A DNA stretch of 64,000 bases from Leguminivora glycinivorella (taxonomy: Eukaryota; Arthropoda; Insecta; Lepidoptera; Tortricidae). The DNA is taken from the NCBI RefSeq assembly GCF_023078275.1, contig NC_062990.1, positions 11,175,549 through 11,239,548 on the forward strand, given 5' to 3'. The position numbers and the translations under genes are program-made. Position 1 is the stretch's first letter. The number at the start of each line of letters is the position of its first letter. The notes under the pieces are model-generated. The model was not told where the DNA came from. It did no database searches and saw nothing but the letters and a program-made list of their open reading frames with translations. Shown piece after piece: positions 30,056-40,465 of this stretch.

Positions 30056-30540
30056 GTGATGAAGAATGGTAGACAAATATAGCACTTAGTACAACAGACT
30101 ATAGGAAAGCCCATAAAAATATAAAAGAGACGGAAACAAAAATAATAAAACAAAATTAGAATAAAAGGTATATCAAATATAAAGAATATATAACAATATA
30201 TATAGTAAATAAATCGTCATTACTTTTAAAAAAACTTGTATCTTCGTCTGTCAATGAAAAGAAAATTTTAGTAAGTATGTATGGAATGCATATAGACTTA
30301 CTGCGTTTTAACTTTGAGGAACAGCGTGAGATACGAGATTTTTTAAAAGTAGTGACGAAATATAACTTTGGTATAGTAATAAAACGTTTTATTAAATTAT
30401 TCCGTAATGTAACTTGAAACTGCTTGCAATAGAAATACGTAGGTATGTATTTGATCAGCATAATGTGAACAACAATAGAATAAGGAAAAACAGAAAGCTA
30501 ATACCATAGAGTAGATACCTAGTTATTATTATATTAAGAC
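30056..30540. other. No recognised feature
   Basis: AT-rich sequence. The 101-codon minus-strand frame at 30156-30461 has no motif, and its Ile/Tyr/Phe-rich composition fits random AT-rich DNA. It is probably the upstream part of the antisense LINE 3' UTR. Confidence 0.4.
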
Positions 30541-31080
30541 GATACGATACGATACAGGTCAATTCTCCATACAAACGCTCTCTACTATTTCCTCCCTGGT
30601 TTTTGAATATAGAGCAATGATTTTTTCAACACAGATTATTCTTATTTTTATCTGTGTCGGACCGTTTTGATTTTTTTGGTATTTTTATTTTAAACGACTC
30701 TAGAGCCAATCAAAAATTTCTAAAAACGGCCTTTTCCAATATGACTCAAAGAAAGGTGTGATGCTCAAGATCGGTAACAATTAGCCAAAAAATGTAAACG
30801 GTCCGACACAGATTATTTCATTGTTATTCAGATTCTCAAATTTCGTTCCGTTTAAATAAGTTTTGAAGGAGGAAACAGTCGAGAGCGGAACCTCGATTTT
30901 AAAGATTTTTTCGCAATATCTTTTTATTGAGTTGTTCTTAATGGACATTTTTTTTCGATAAATCTAGTTAATAACACTAGTATAATTATGTAACTGAAAT
31001 TCCCAAATTGAAAGGGAGACTCCAGGGAGACTCCTTTCCATTTTAGCATTTTCGCTCCCGTAGCGTCTTAATACGAGTAT
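30541..31080 (+). repeat. R500 repeat, copy 3
   Basis: Nearly collinear with 9366-9865, including 'acaggtcaattctccataca' and 'gctcccgtagcgtctta'. It carries a short duplication of 'gggagactcc' near 31015. Confidence 0.75.
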
Positions 31081-31104
31081 ACTTCCACTTCATTAGTAAA
31101 TTTC

Positions 31105-31180
31105 ATGAAAAAGATTCACTGAGTCCCAAGGTAAGCGCAAGAAGGTTGTGTTGTGGGTACGCAGACAACGATTAGGTACA
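31105..31180 (-). repeat. SINE-B 3' fragment
   Basis: 'cactgagtcccaaggtaagc' then 'gaaggttgtgttgtgggta' matches the SINE-B body at 13510-13580. The head is missing. Confidence 0.65.
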
Positions 31181-31239
31181 GCGGGGCAAATCTCGACTGG
31201 GGGACAATTATAGCTAATCCATTTTTTCCATTATTACAG

Positions 31240-31325
31240 AAAGCTACAAGACATTTTTTTGTGGCGCCATCTATCTGTGGTGTAGTGTATGCGTGTTCTT
31301 AGGCGTTATATTTAATCTATTCTAT
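31240..31325. repeat. Right end of the long-TIR MITE family
   Basis: 'agctacaagacattttttt' then 'gtggcgccatctat…gtgtagtgtatgcg' matches the right half of 10038-10323. Confidence 0.6.
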
Positions 31326-31342
31326 ACACAGGTAGTTAAAAT

Positions 31343-31774
31343 TAGGGATGTTACGAATATTTGCATTCGCATTCGCATATGCGAATGATTCGCATTCTTT
31401 TAAACATTTGCATTGACATTCGCATTCGCTTCAAACGATGCGAATGTTTTGCGAATGCGAATGTGTGCAAGTCGCAGCTTGTTCCTCGCCCGCGCCGGCC
31501 GCTCCAATTGCTACTTGTCGACTGTCGACTCGCGCATGTGCAGATAGGTCAAATTCGTACGGCGTGAAGTTCGTACTTGGCATTTTGACCAATAGTAAGC
31601 ATTTTAATTTTTTTACCTAGCGGGTTGTTGGTGATTGCTTGGTTTTTATTTTGTTTTTTTATGAAATTCAGCGATATTCGTATTCGCATTCGCATTCGCA
31701 CATTCGCATTCTGAATATTCGCATTCGCATTCGCATTCGCGAATGTGACACATGCGACATTTGTGACATCCCTA
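31343..31774. mobile_element. hAT-type MITE rich in GCATTC repeats
   Basis: Ends 'tagggatgtta' and '…tgacatcccta' are flanked by the exact 8-bp duplication 'gttaaaat' at 31335-31342 and 31775-31782. Both subterminal regions are built of 'gcattc/gaatgc' repeats. There is no transposase. Confidence 0.88.
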
Positions 31775-31842
31775 GTTAAAATGCCTTCATTGCAGATGCC
31801 AGCATTCACTTTCTAGACTTTGTTAATCTATGATAAATAATC

Positions 31843-32085
31843 CATACCAGTATTATAAATGGAAATGTGTGTGTTTGTTTGTTTGTTTGTCTTGCACGGT
31901 AGAACGGAGCGACGAATTGACGTGATTTTTTTTAATGGAAGTACCTACTTAATTGAGGACATGGAGAGTGACATAGGCTAAATTTTGGCTCTTTCTAACT
32001 CCCCACTTCCCCAAAATGGGTTGGAAAGTATGAAGCATTCAGCAATTTTAGAATTTAACTCGAGCGAAGCCGTGGGCAAAAGCTA
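31843..32085 (+). repeat. GT-repeat copy
   Basis: From 'aaatggaaatgtgtgtgttt' to 'cgagcgaagccgtgggcaaa', with an internal extension compared with the other copies. Confidence 0.7.
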
Positions 32086-32234
32086 GTAATATAATGTTTA
32101 CGTTTCGTAGCTATGTCGTGTGTAAATATTGCTGTCGTCATTATTTTTTTGTATTTCTTCTAAGTAAGATTCATTCACGATTGTGCGTTGCGTTGACAGA
32201 TAATTAAATTGATTAATTTATTGTGCCTATAAAA

Positions 32235-32571
32235 ATGAAAGTGTTCTCTATAATAGAATATTTGTGTCTAATAATAATGTTCATATCAATAAGTGCTCAA
32301 GATGTCATCAATGACGAAGTAAGTGAACTTGAGTCTAACAACGATGAAAATCTTGAAGATGATGAAACTCAACTTTCTGTTTTGGTAAAAAATGCATCTG
32401 AAATCATTGCATTACCTAATCATGACGCAACAAGTTCAAAACCTGATATTCCTCCTGAAACTCCTGGACCTTGGAAAAATCTTACGTTAAACAAAAAAGA
32501 CGTGTGGAGCATGAGATTCAATATGAATTTAACTGAAACCAATAATCAATTAGAACCTCCTAAAGCGTTGA
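32235..32571 (+). pseudogene. Likely N-terminal remnant of a second secreted gene, truncated by a transposon
   Basis: The ATG at 32235 starts a signal peptide (residues 1-22, 'CLIIMFISISA'), then an acidic Ser/Glu/Asp-rich stretch, a Pro-rich patch and 'VWSMRFNMNLTET' (about residues 90-102). This last block aligns with 'PWNVKMDINFSET' of the gene at 25984 (W, N, E and T identical, the rest conservative), so the two are probably diverged tandem paralogues on the same strand. After about 112 codons the ORF runs into the left arm of the foldback element at 32572 and stays open to a stop at 32700-32702, giving a chimeric 155-aa frame. No cysteine-rich domain follows on the far side of the transposon. 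Expression is unknown; it could also be a genuine short secreted protein. Confidence 0.6.
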
Positions 32572-33821
32572 TAGTCATAGGGCTTACGGCGAAATTATGG
32601 TCAAAAGCTGCACTTTATGCAGAAAGCAAGCCACTTTGCACAGTGATACTAGGGACCAATACAAATGATTTCATCCGAGGAAACACGATTTTCATCCACT
32701 AGAATTCAAGATGGCGGACATTTTCCAAAATGGCGGCCGCATATTATTAAAAATTTATAGAATCATAACGGCTGCACCGATTTTGATGGTTGGGGTGTCT
32801 ATCAGTTTGTATTGAAGCGTTTATTAATATAAAAAATAAAATCATAAAAAAATGTAGATGGCGGCCGAATAATAAGAAAAATATGAAATTTTCAAACTTT
32901 TTTTTTCATTCTCGTGAAATTTACCACTAAATTTTCTATGATATGGCCACATTTGTATGTATTTAAATTAAACCTGATAATATTATCTACATAATAAAAT
33001 AAAAATCACGAAAATCCGTTGAGTAGTTTTTGAACTATACTCATTTCAAATGGAGCGCGCGGATTTAAAAGACGTTTTTGCACGTAATGTAAAAAAATTT
33101 GGAATCATAACGGCTGCACCGATTTTCATGGTTGAGATGGCTATCAGTTTGTATTAAAACATTTATTCATATAAAAATTAAAATAATTTAAAAAATTAAA
33201 TATGGCGGCCGAATAATAAGAAAAATAAGAAATTTTCAATTTTTTTTTTATTCTCACGAAATTTACAAATAGTTTTTCTACGATATGGTCACATTTTTAT
33301 TTATTGAAATAAAATCTGTTAATATCATCTGCAAAATAAAATAAAAAACATTAAAATCCGTTCAGTAGTTTTTGAACTATACGCATTGCAAATGAAGCGC
33401 GCGGGTTTGAAAGACGTCTTTGCACTTGATGTGATGCATCGTATCGTTTGGTACCGCTATACACGTAAGACTGATTATTTATTTTGGTCACAGCTTACTA
33501 TATTACTATTCCGAATCAATGTTTTTAGTATGTATATTCATTATTAGTTTTTATTCCGAGTTTAGGTATATTTAGATGACCCCCGTAAACTTTGATGGTC
33601 ATAATATTTATTTTAATAGGTAAAAGAACTTAAATAGGTACACATAACATTTGCATCACTTGTCCTTTTCAAGGCTAGAGATAATCTCCGACAACTTCTG
33701 TAGGGGGCTACGGAAACATATATTAATACAAAACTTATTTTTTGCTTCTCGTCTAGGTTATACTGAAAGATAAAAGAGTCATACAAAATAATATCTAAAT
33801 ACAAGGAAATAATGAATAAAT

Positions 33822-34190
33822 GATAATTTATAATATCATTTTTGCAAAATACTTTTTATTTTGGCAGCTGCCTTTGCAAATGTTACATTGCATTATTTGC
33901 ATTGCGCAGGGTAGACCCACAACACGTACAGTGCATTGTTTCGCATCGTTTTTCACAACCGCAATTGTCCAAGTATACCCATTCATACGATATCTCCCTG
34001 TTTTCAGACCACTGCAGTACCCAATTATCATTGTATGTCTTCCAACCCCAGGATGATGGCATAGACACAGAAGTAATATCCAGAATATGGGGCGTTGCTA
34101 TACGACACGGAGCGCAAGTGCTGCCGATGTTGGTTACTAATTTATTTTTGGTGGTAAACAGTTTCTTGCTCACCAAGTTCAGGTGAACTT
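33822..34190 (-). pseudogene. Frameshifted ORF remnant with Cys-rich tail
   Basis: One minus-strand frame reads 'NLVSKKLFTTKNK', 'CAPCRI', 'PSSWGW' and 'CGCEKRCETMHCTC'. After a frame change it continues 'GLPC…CNICKGSCQN'. The combination of a W-G-W motif followed by C-x-C-x3-C-x4-C-x-C…C-x2-C-x3-C matches the C-terminal tail of a widespread group of uncharacterised insect proteins that I believe are transposon-derived (recognition from memory, not a search). The right arm encodes a related start ('NLVRKELFPTK…APCRI', about 35010-35110) but lacks the Cys-rich part. It is probably a remnant of the element's own gene, reading towards the terminus. Confidence 0.5.
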
Positions 34191-34344
34191 TTCCAGCATG
34201 GCGATTATTCCTCCAGGAAGACTGTAGTTACTGCGATGTTTCTATCAAAGATGGTATAACTTCGAGGTGTGCAAACAATATTTTAGAACATAGGTTCTTA
34301 AATGCCAAATTGGGACCGTTCTTACACATATTTTAGTGAGCAAG

Positions 34345-34560
34345 CATGGACTCAGGCCTGTTTACCGGTATGGTTTGGCGGCTTAGGCACTCGTAAAGTG
34401 TCGTTTTGCCGACATTCCTGCCTCCATTTACATCATGTCCGATCTCACAGGTAACATCCTGAAAGATTCCACAAACTCCGACTACAAATTGCGAAATAAA
34501 CTCAAACAACAAAGGGCATGGGACACTCTAGTATCCGTTACCATCCTGAACTCACTCGAG
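34345..34560 (+). pseudogene. Fragment of a restriction-endonuclease-type LINE
   Basis: 'LPVWFGGLGTRKV' and, in a shifted frame, 'GNILKDS' and 'KQQRAWDTL' align with 'LPIRFGGLGIRKI', 'GNILRAL' and 'KSQRSWDNI' of the LINE at 60362-62335. It is a decayed piece of the same family in the centre of the foldback element, with at least one frameshift and several stops. Confidence 0.6.
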
Positions 34561-35344
34561 GCCTCTTCATGAGGCAAAGACCTTTCGAGGCTCTAAACTA
34601 GGTCCAAACCCGAATCTGGCCACTGACTTTACGTCTATCCTTCACCCCTACTTCAGACTCCAGTAGTTTTTATTTAAATACCAAGACATCTGTATCGGAA
34701 GATCTGATGATATTTACGCGTGAGTCCCTATTCCGCCATATCTTTTGCGCGAGGTACAATGAGGCTATCAGCTTCTTCCGGTTACGTTCCTATGGTTTAC
34801 CCTGAAATAGCAGAGCAAATGTTCTCTGAGGAAGTGAATTGTTTAGAAAAAAAAAATTCATCACACTAATAACATCAACAGGCTACAGTTTCTGGAACAA
34901 GACTTGTTGGTTGTCATACTGAACAGTGTCTTCCTGGAGGAATAATGGCCAAGCTTGAAAAGTTCACCTGCGGCCTATACATGATCCGCAGACTCCACAT
35001 ATATCGGTGAACTTGGTGCGCAAGGAACTGTTTCCAACCAAAATTAATAACCAGCATCCCACCAACATCGTCAGCACTACAAAAACATACGCTCCTTGTC
35101 GTATAACAAGCAGACCATCTCGAAACGTAGACTAAGTAGACGAGAAGCAGAAAATAAGTTATTTTATACATAGATATTTCTGCCCCCTACAGAAGTTGTC
35201 GAAAATTATCTCTGGAGTCCTCGGAATGGACAATTGCTATTAATACAAATGATATGTTATATGCATTTAAGTTCTTTTACGTATTAAAATAAAAATTATG
35301 ACCATCAAAGTTTACGGGGGTTATCTAAATATACCTAAACTCGG

Positions 35345-35723
35345 CATTTAAGAAGCATGGCTGGTGTAAAGTTGAGTGATAGGATCAGAAATAGCGTGAT
35401 AAGAGAGAAGTGTGGAGTGGATGTAGATGTGGTGACAAAGATTGAGATGGGTATGTTAAGGTGGTTTGGGCATTTAACGAAGAAAGTATATGAAAAAGGA
35501 GTGAAAGGGTCAGTTGGTAGTGGAAGACCTAGGCGAACTTTTCTTGAAAATCGGGGAAATATTGCAAAAAGGCCAGGTCAGAAGTACTGAAACCGACGAG
35601 CGTGTAAGAAACGTTATGAAAGTGTGTGAAGCGAAAGTGGTTTGTCAGGATCTAGTAAATGGAAATCCGTGATCTCTGCCTACCCCTCTGGGAAACAGGC
35701 GTGATTGTATGTATGTATGTATG
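35345..35723 (+). mobile_element. 5'-truncated RTE-type LINE with 13-bp TSD
   Basis: The coding part (35357-35590) reads 'DRIRNSVIREKCGV', 'MLRWFGHLTKK' and 'GSGRPRRTF', the C-terminus of RTE-like polyproteins. The 3' UTR ends in (TATG)n. It is flanked by the exact 13-bp duplication 'tacctaaactcgg' at 35332-35344 and 35724-35736. The opposite arm of the host foldback (about 33556) shows the uninterrupted site. Confidence 0.9.
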
Positions 35724-36664
35724 TACCTAAACTCGGAATAAAAAACTAATAATGTATATAAATGCTAAAAACATTGATTCTGAATAGTAATATAGTAAGT
35801 TGTGACCAAAATAAATAGTCAGTCTTGCGTGTATAGCGGTACCAAACGATACGATGCATTACATCAAGTGCAAAGACGTCTTTCAAACGGGCGTTTCATT
35901 TGCAATGCGTATAGTTCAAAAACTACTGAACGGATTTTCAGGTTTTTTATTTTATTTTGCAGATATGACCATATCGTAGAAAAACTATTTGTAAATTTCG
36001 TGAGAATAAAAAAAAATTGAAAATTTCATATTTTTTTTATTATTTGGCCGCCATCTTTAATTTTTTTTAAATTATTTTAATTTTTATATGAATAAATGTT
36101 TTAATACAAACTGATAGCCACCCCAACCATCAAAATCCGTGCAGCCGTTATGATTCCAAATTTTTTTACATCACGTGCAAAAACGTCTTTCAAATCCGCG
36201 CGCTCCATTTGAAATGGGTATAGTTCAAAAACTACTCAACGGATTTTCGTAATTTTTATTTTATTATGTAGATAAATTTAAATACATACAAATGTGGCCA
36301 TATCATAGAAAATTTATTGGTAAATTTCACGAGAATGAAAAAAAAAGTTTGAAAATTTCATATTTTTCTTATTATTCGGCCGCCATCTTAATTTTTTATG
36401 ACTTTAATTTTTTATATTAATAAACGCTTAAATACGAACTGATAGACACCCGAACTACCAAAATCGGTGCAGCCGTTATGATTCTATATTTTTTTTTAAA
36501 TATGCGGCCGCCATTTTGGAAAATGTCCGCCATCTTGAATTCTAGTGGATGAAAATCGTGTTTCCTCGGATAAAATCATTTGTATTGGTCCCTAGTATCA
36601 CTGTGCAAAGTGGCTTGCTTTCTGCATAAAATGCAGTTTTTTTCCGTAAGCCCTATGACTATGA

Positions 36665-37659
36665 TATACTTATTCATATTTTTGATATTCATAAAAAAAT
36701 GCTGTTTGTAAGCATTTGGCTACGATGAATAAGGAGTAAAACATATAATGTTAGTTGGTTTAATGACGAAAACGTACATAATTATGGAATTTTAATAGTG
36801 TTAAAATGGACATATGTTTATTGTATAAAGCGAGGCAGAATAGGCTAGTTTCCTACTAGTCAAATCAGCTTCTTTTAAAGAACTGTCTAAACGATTTGCT
36901 AATATGGAATTACTATGAAATACTGAGGAGTGACGTCACGGTCAATTCATTTACTTTATATCTTTCTCTTTGACTTATTAAATATAAATTATGTTTAAAT
37001 ATAACTACTGTCCATATTTTTCTTCTAATTATGTGGTGCTTTATTTCGTGCACTGCATAAAATATTTTATTTTAATTACAGGAAACTAGCCTATAGTGGT
37101 ATCATATCATAATTAACTATGAAATAAATTGATGAATGAAATAAAGTTTTTTTTTTCGCTCATAAATAATTGCAATAAATTCAATCTAAAAAGTCACAGT
37201 AAGAAGCTACTACAAAACGTCATTTAAATAATATCAAATGTCACTAATGACTCAGCCGACAACATAGTAACTGCCTCGTAGATAAAACAGGTACTTACAC
37301 TTACCTACTCGTAATACGAATTCAAACTTGCATGTGACATCAAACGTTATCTAAATGATACTGGTAAAAGCTCTTTGTTCTTCGAAAACAGATAGCGTTT
37401 TATCCACAAGAGTGCAAAGTAATTTCATACAAAATTTAACTTGATGTCTTATGGGCTGCTAAAACTTACTTATAAATGATGACTTTGAATCATAAAATTC
37501 ATAAATATTGAATAAATCGTGTTTTGGCTGTGATAATATGACTGAACTATTTTTTACTTTTGCGATTTCCATGTCTATAAAAACAAAGCAGCAAATTTTT
37601 TAACTTATTCCGGAAAACAATTCTGACAAAAAAAACTTTAATGGAATCACAGCACCTGC
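36665..37659. other. No recognised gene
   Basis: AT-rich sequence beyond the foldback element. I looked for a continuation of the gene interrupted at 32571 (a Cys-rich domain) and did not find one. A segment at about 37355-37450 ('ttatccacaagag', 'acttgatg') recurs at 55480-55560 and 57565-57625, so part of it is repeat-derived. Confidence 0.4.
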
Positions 37660-37760
37660 CTAGCCGAAGTGAAAATAGTTGTCGCTTACGCGGCGGTCGG
37701 AACGCAGTCTGGCTCTGTCGCGCCACTACTGAAAAGTGATAGCATATATCTTATACTTTT
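37660..37760. repeat. MITE fragment of the 16876-17022 family
   Basis: 'cctagccgaagtg' and 'cgcagtctggctctgtcgcg' match the left half of that MITE family. The right end is not recognisable. An AT microsatellite (TTTA/TA)n follows at about 37776-37815. Confidence 0.5.
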
Positions 37761-37814
37761 AAACGAGCAATTCTTGTATATTTATTTATTTATTTATTTA
37801 TATATATATATTTA

Positions 37815-38245
37815 TTTACACTGACGATCTCGGAAACCGCTCTAACGATTTCGCAGAAATTTGTTATGTGGGGGTTTTTGGGGGTGAAAAATCGGTCTAA
37901 CTTATCCTTAGGTCCCGGAAAACGCGAATTTTCGAGTTTTCATTCGTTTTTCTTCGCGCGCCATCTCGTGTGCAGTAGTTGTACTGTTAAGACAGAATTC
38001 TTTCGGTTGATGTAAGTACTATTTATTGCAAACACTAGATGGCGACACAGGTCAAGGCTAAAACGAATAGAAAAATACACTATTTGAGTTTTTGTGGCGA
38101 AATGCGCGCCATCTCGTGTGGAGTAGTTGTGTTGTTAAGGCTGAGAATTCTTTCGCTCGATGTAGGTACTATTCATTTTTGAACTAGATGGCGACACATG
38201 CCAAGGATACGAAACAGAACCGAGCGAAGCTCGGTTGCCCAGATA
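37815..38245. repeat. Interspersed repeat with two internal subunits
   Basis: The segment 'gcgccatctcgtgtg' through 'agatggcgacaca' occurs twice (about 37958-38052 and 38106-38200). The end 'cgagcgaagctcggttgccca' is a recurring terminus in lepidopteran intergenic DNA. It is non-coding. Confidence 0.55.
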
Positions 38246-38252
38246 TTTAAAT

Positions 38253-38706
38253 ATAAATATAAGAAGATCATACCATCCCATATATTAAAATGCGACCGCC
38301 TAAGAACGCGCATATACTACACCACAAATATATGGCGCCACAATGTCTTTTAGCTTTCGATTATACTTGTAGATGGCATTAAGTGTTACTTTTGACATAG
38401 ATTTATGGCTCGAAAGTGACACATAACGCCAATCTAAAAATAATCGAAGGCAACAAGGCATTTTTTGTGGCGCCATCTATGGGTGGTGTAGTGTATGCGC
38501 GTTCTTAGGCGGTCGCATTTTACTTGTAGATGGCGTTCAGTGTTACTTTTGATATAGATTTATGGCTCGCAAGTGACACATAACGCCAATCTACAAATAA
38601 TCGATGGCAACAAGGCATTTTTTTGTGGCGCCATCTATGGGTGGGTGGTGTATGCGCGTTCCTAGGCGGTCGCATTTTAATGTATGGGATGGTATGATCT
38701 TCTAAT
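38253..38706. mobile_element. Long-TIR MITE with internal duplication
   Basis: The termini match 10038-10323 ('catcccat…attaaaatgcgaccgcc' and its inverse). The central block with 'gtagatggc' and 'tggcgccatctatgggtg' is present twice, lengthening the element to about 450 bp. Confidence 0.75.
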
Positions 38707-39194
38707 CTATGGCGCTAGAGAGAGCTAGCTACGATACGCTTACGTTACGACTCGTAAGCGATTGTCACGGTGGCGTGGCGCAACTTTTCGAAAATACTCA
38801 TTAACGTTCTCTTTATGTTTTTAATTGCGCAGAGTCCGACAAGTTTTAATTATAAGACTTTTAACAGGTTTCCTTATGACGTAGTCAAGATTGTGGCGTT
38901 TTGCAAACTCGAAACATTATTTTTAACCCTTATACAACGAAAAAAAAAAAATATTCAACAAAATAATTTGATTTGTTCCCTAGCCTTATACAACGGTCAA
39001 CGCATTTAATATTGCATGCTCGCTACAATAACAATACACGTGTATTCCCGAAAGGGGTAGGTAGATCACACTCATCGCCTACGTAGGCAGCGACTGAGTT
39101 AGTATAGGCCTGAGTGGACGCTTAGAGCGGAGCGTTCAGCGGGTTGTACAGCAGACTGGTGAGCGTTTTTTCTTACTTTATTTTCATGTTTTTT

Positions 39195-39239
39195 TTTTAA
39201 CCCCCGACGCAAAAACGACGGGGTGTTATAAGTTTGACG

Positions 39240-39278
<39 letters not shown>

Positions 39279-39440
39279 GTGTGTGTCTGTCTGTGGCATC
39301 GTAGTTCCCGAAAGGATAAACCGATTTCGATTTAGTTTTTTTCATTTGAAAGTCGAGAGTGTTCTTAGCCATGTTTCATGAAAATCGATCCACTAGGTCG
39401 CGGTCGGGGGTTTTTTCAAAATTTTAATTTTGTGGTTAGG
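39195..39440 (+). repeat. TGTC-repeat, near full-length copy
   Basis: It begins 'taacccccgacgcaaaaacg', has a (TGTC)n tract at about 39240-39290, then 'gaaaggataaaccgattt', and ends 'ttttaattttgtggttaggtt'. The start contains 'cccccgac' and the distal part 'gtcgggggt', a weak inverted pair. Six copies or pieces occur in the window. Confidence 0.75.
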
Positions 39441-39888
39441 TTATTAAACGAATAATAAGGTTCTAACCTTAAAAGGACAACTTAGGGGCTCCACACGGTT
39501 TTCATCGATTTTTGAGTTGAAATTCCCAAATTTGCACTACAGACAGAATTATAAAACCATCGGCCATCGATTCTTCAATCTTTTATCTCTATTCCTAAGA
39601 GCCATATTTTGAAAAAAAAAAGTATACTAATTTTTTATGAATTTTTTAAACATGGTCTAAAAAACACTTTTATCAAAATTTGATTTTAGTGAAAGGTGTT
39701 ACAGTCATGAAATCGACATGTTTGGATTTACCTTCGACTTGTCTAAAAATTCAAAAGAGATTTTAATTTTAATATAATTTAAACAAAAGTTATGACCAAA
39801 AAACCCGTTTTTGGCCCTAAAATTGTTCAACTTTGATGCCAAATATCACAGAAACAATGAGCTGTGAAGTAATTATGAGATACTATTT

Positions 39889-40465
39889 TTAACCCCCGAC
39901 GCAAAAACGACGGGGTGTTATAAGTTTGACGTGTCTGTATGTCTGTCTGTCTGTCTGTGTCTGTGTCTGTGTCTGTGTCTGTGTCTGTGTCTGTGTCTGT
40001 GTCTGTGTCTGTGTCTGTGTCTGTGTCTGTGTCTGTGTCTGTGTCTGTGTCTGTGTCTGTGTCTGTGTCTGTGTCTGTGTCTGTGTCTGTGTCTGTGTCT
40101 GTGTCTGTGTCTGTGTCTGTGTCTGTGTCTGTGTCTGTGTCTGTGTCTGTGTCTGTGTCTGTGTCTGTGTCTGTGTCTGTGTCTGTGTCTGTGTCTGTGT
40201 CTGTGTCTGTGTCTGTGTCTGTGTCTGTGTCTGTGTCTGTGTCAGTGTCTGTGTCTGTGTCAGTGTCAGTGTCTGTGTGTGTGTCTGTGTCTGTGTCTGT
40301 CTGTGGCATCGTAGCTCCAGAACGGATGAACCGATTTAGATTTAGTTTTCTTTGTCTGAAAGCTGAGTTAGTCGGGAGTGTTCTTAACCATGTTGCATGA
40401 AAATCGGTCGACTATGTCGTGGTCGAGGGTTTTTTCAAAATTTTAATTTTGTGGTTAGGTTATGT
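39889..40465 (+). repeat. TGTC-repeat with expanded TGTGTC array
   Basis: Same family as 39195-39440, but the short TGTC tract has become a nearly uninterrupted TGTGTC hexanucleotide array of about 350 bp (39943-40302). The flanking unique parts match the neighbouring copy. Confidence 0.85.
39943..40302 (+). repeat. TGTGTC hexanucleotide array, more than 50 units
   Basis: A near-perfect array with a few TGTCAG-type variants at its 3' end. It has no stop codon in the forward frames, so it generates long artefactual frames of Val-Ser, Cys-Val or Cys-Leu repeats. These are not genes. Confidence 0.95.

Larger units (their letters stand above)
32572..36661. mobile_element. 4.1-kb foldback transposon with kilobase inverted arms
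   Basis: The ends 'tagtcatagggcttacgg' and their inverse at 36644-36661 begin arms that remain alignable for well over 1 kb (left to about 34200, right from about 34930). Each arm carries two tandem units of about 342 bp (for example starting 32761 and 33103, 'aatcataacggctgcaccg'), a layout typical of foldback elements. The immediate flanks share TGA (32569-32571 and 36662-36664); I cannot confirm a longer TSD. The left arm retains an ORF remnant (33822-34190), the centre holds a LINE fragment, and the right arm carries an RTE insertion (35345-35723). It disrupts the reading frame that starts at 32235. Confidence 0.82.

Noticed and set aside
30156..30461. 101-aa minus-strand frame
   Set aside because: Ile/Tyr/Phe-rich composition typical of random AT-rich DNA, next to an antisense LINE 3' UTR.
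34914..35171. 85-aa minus-strand frame with a signal-peptide-like start
   Set aside because: The opposite strand of the foldback right arm carries the more plausible coding remnant (NLVRKELFPTK…); this frame is its antisense.
36665..37200. Continuation of the gene interrupted at 32571
   Set aside because: Joining across the foldback element gives only a short hydrophobic frame ending in a stop, with no similarity to the CRD gene and no cysteine-rich domain.
39827..40400. Long open frames encoding Cys-Val, Val-Ser, Leu-Cys or Thr-Asp dipeptide repeats
   Set aside because: They are the forward and reverse frames of a TGTGTC microsatellite, which contains no stop codon. There is no gene signal.
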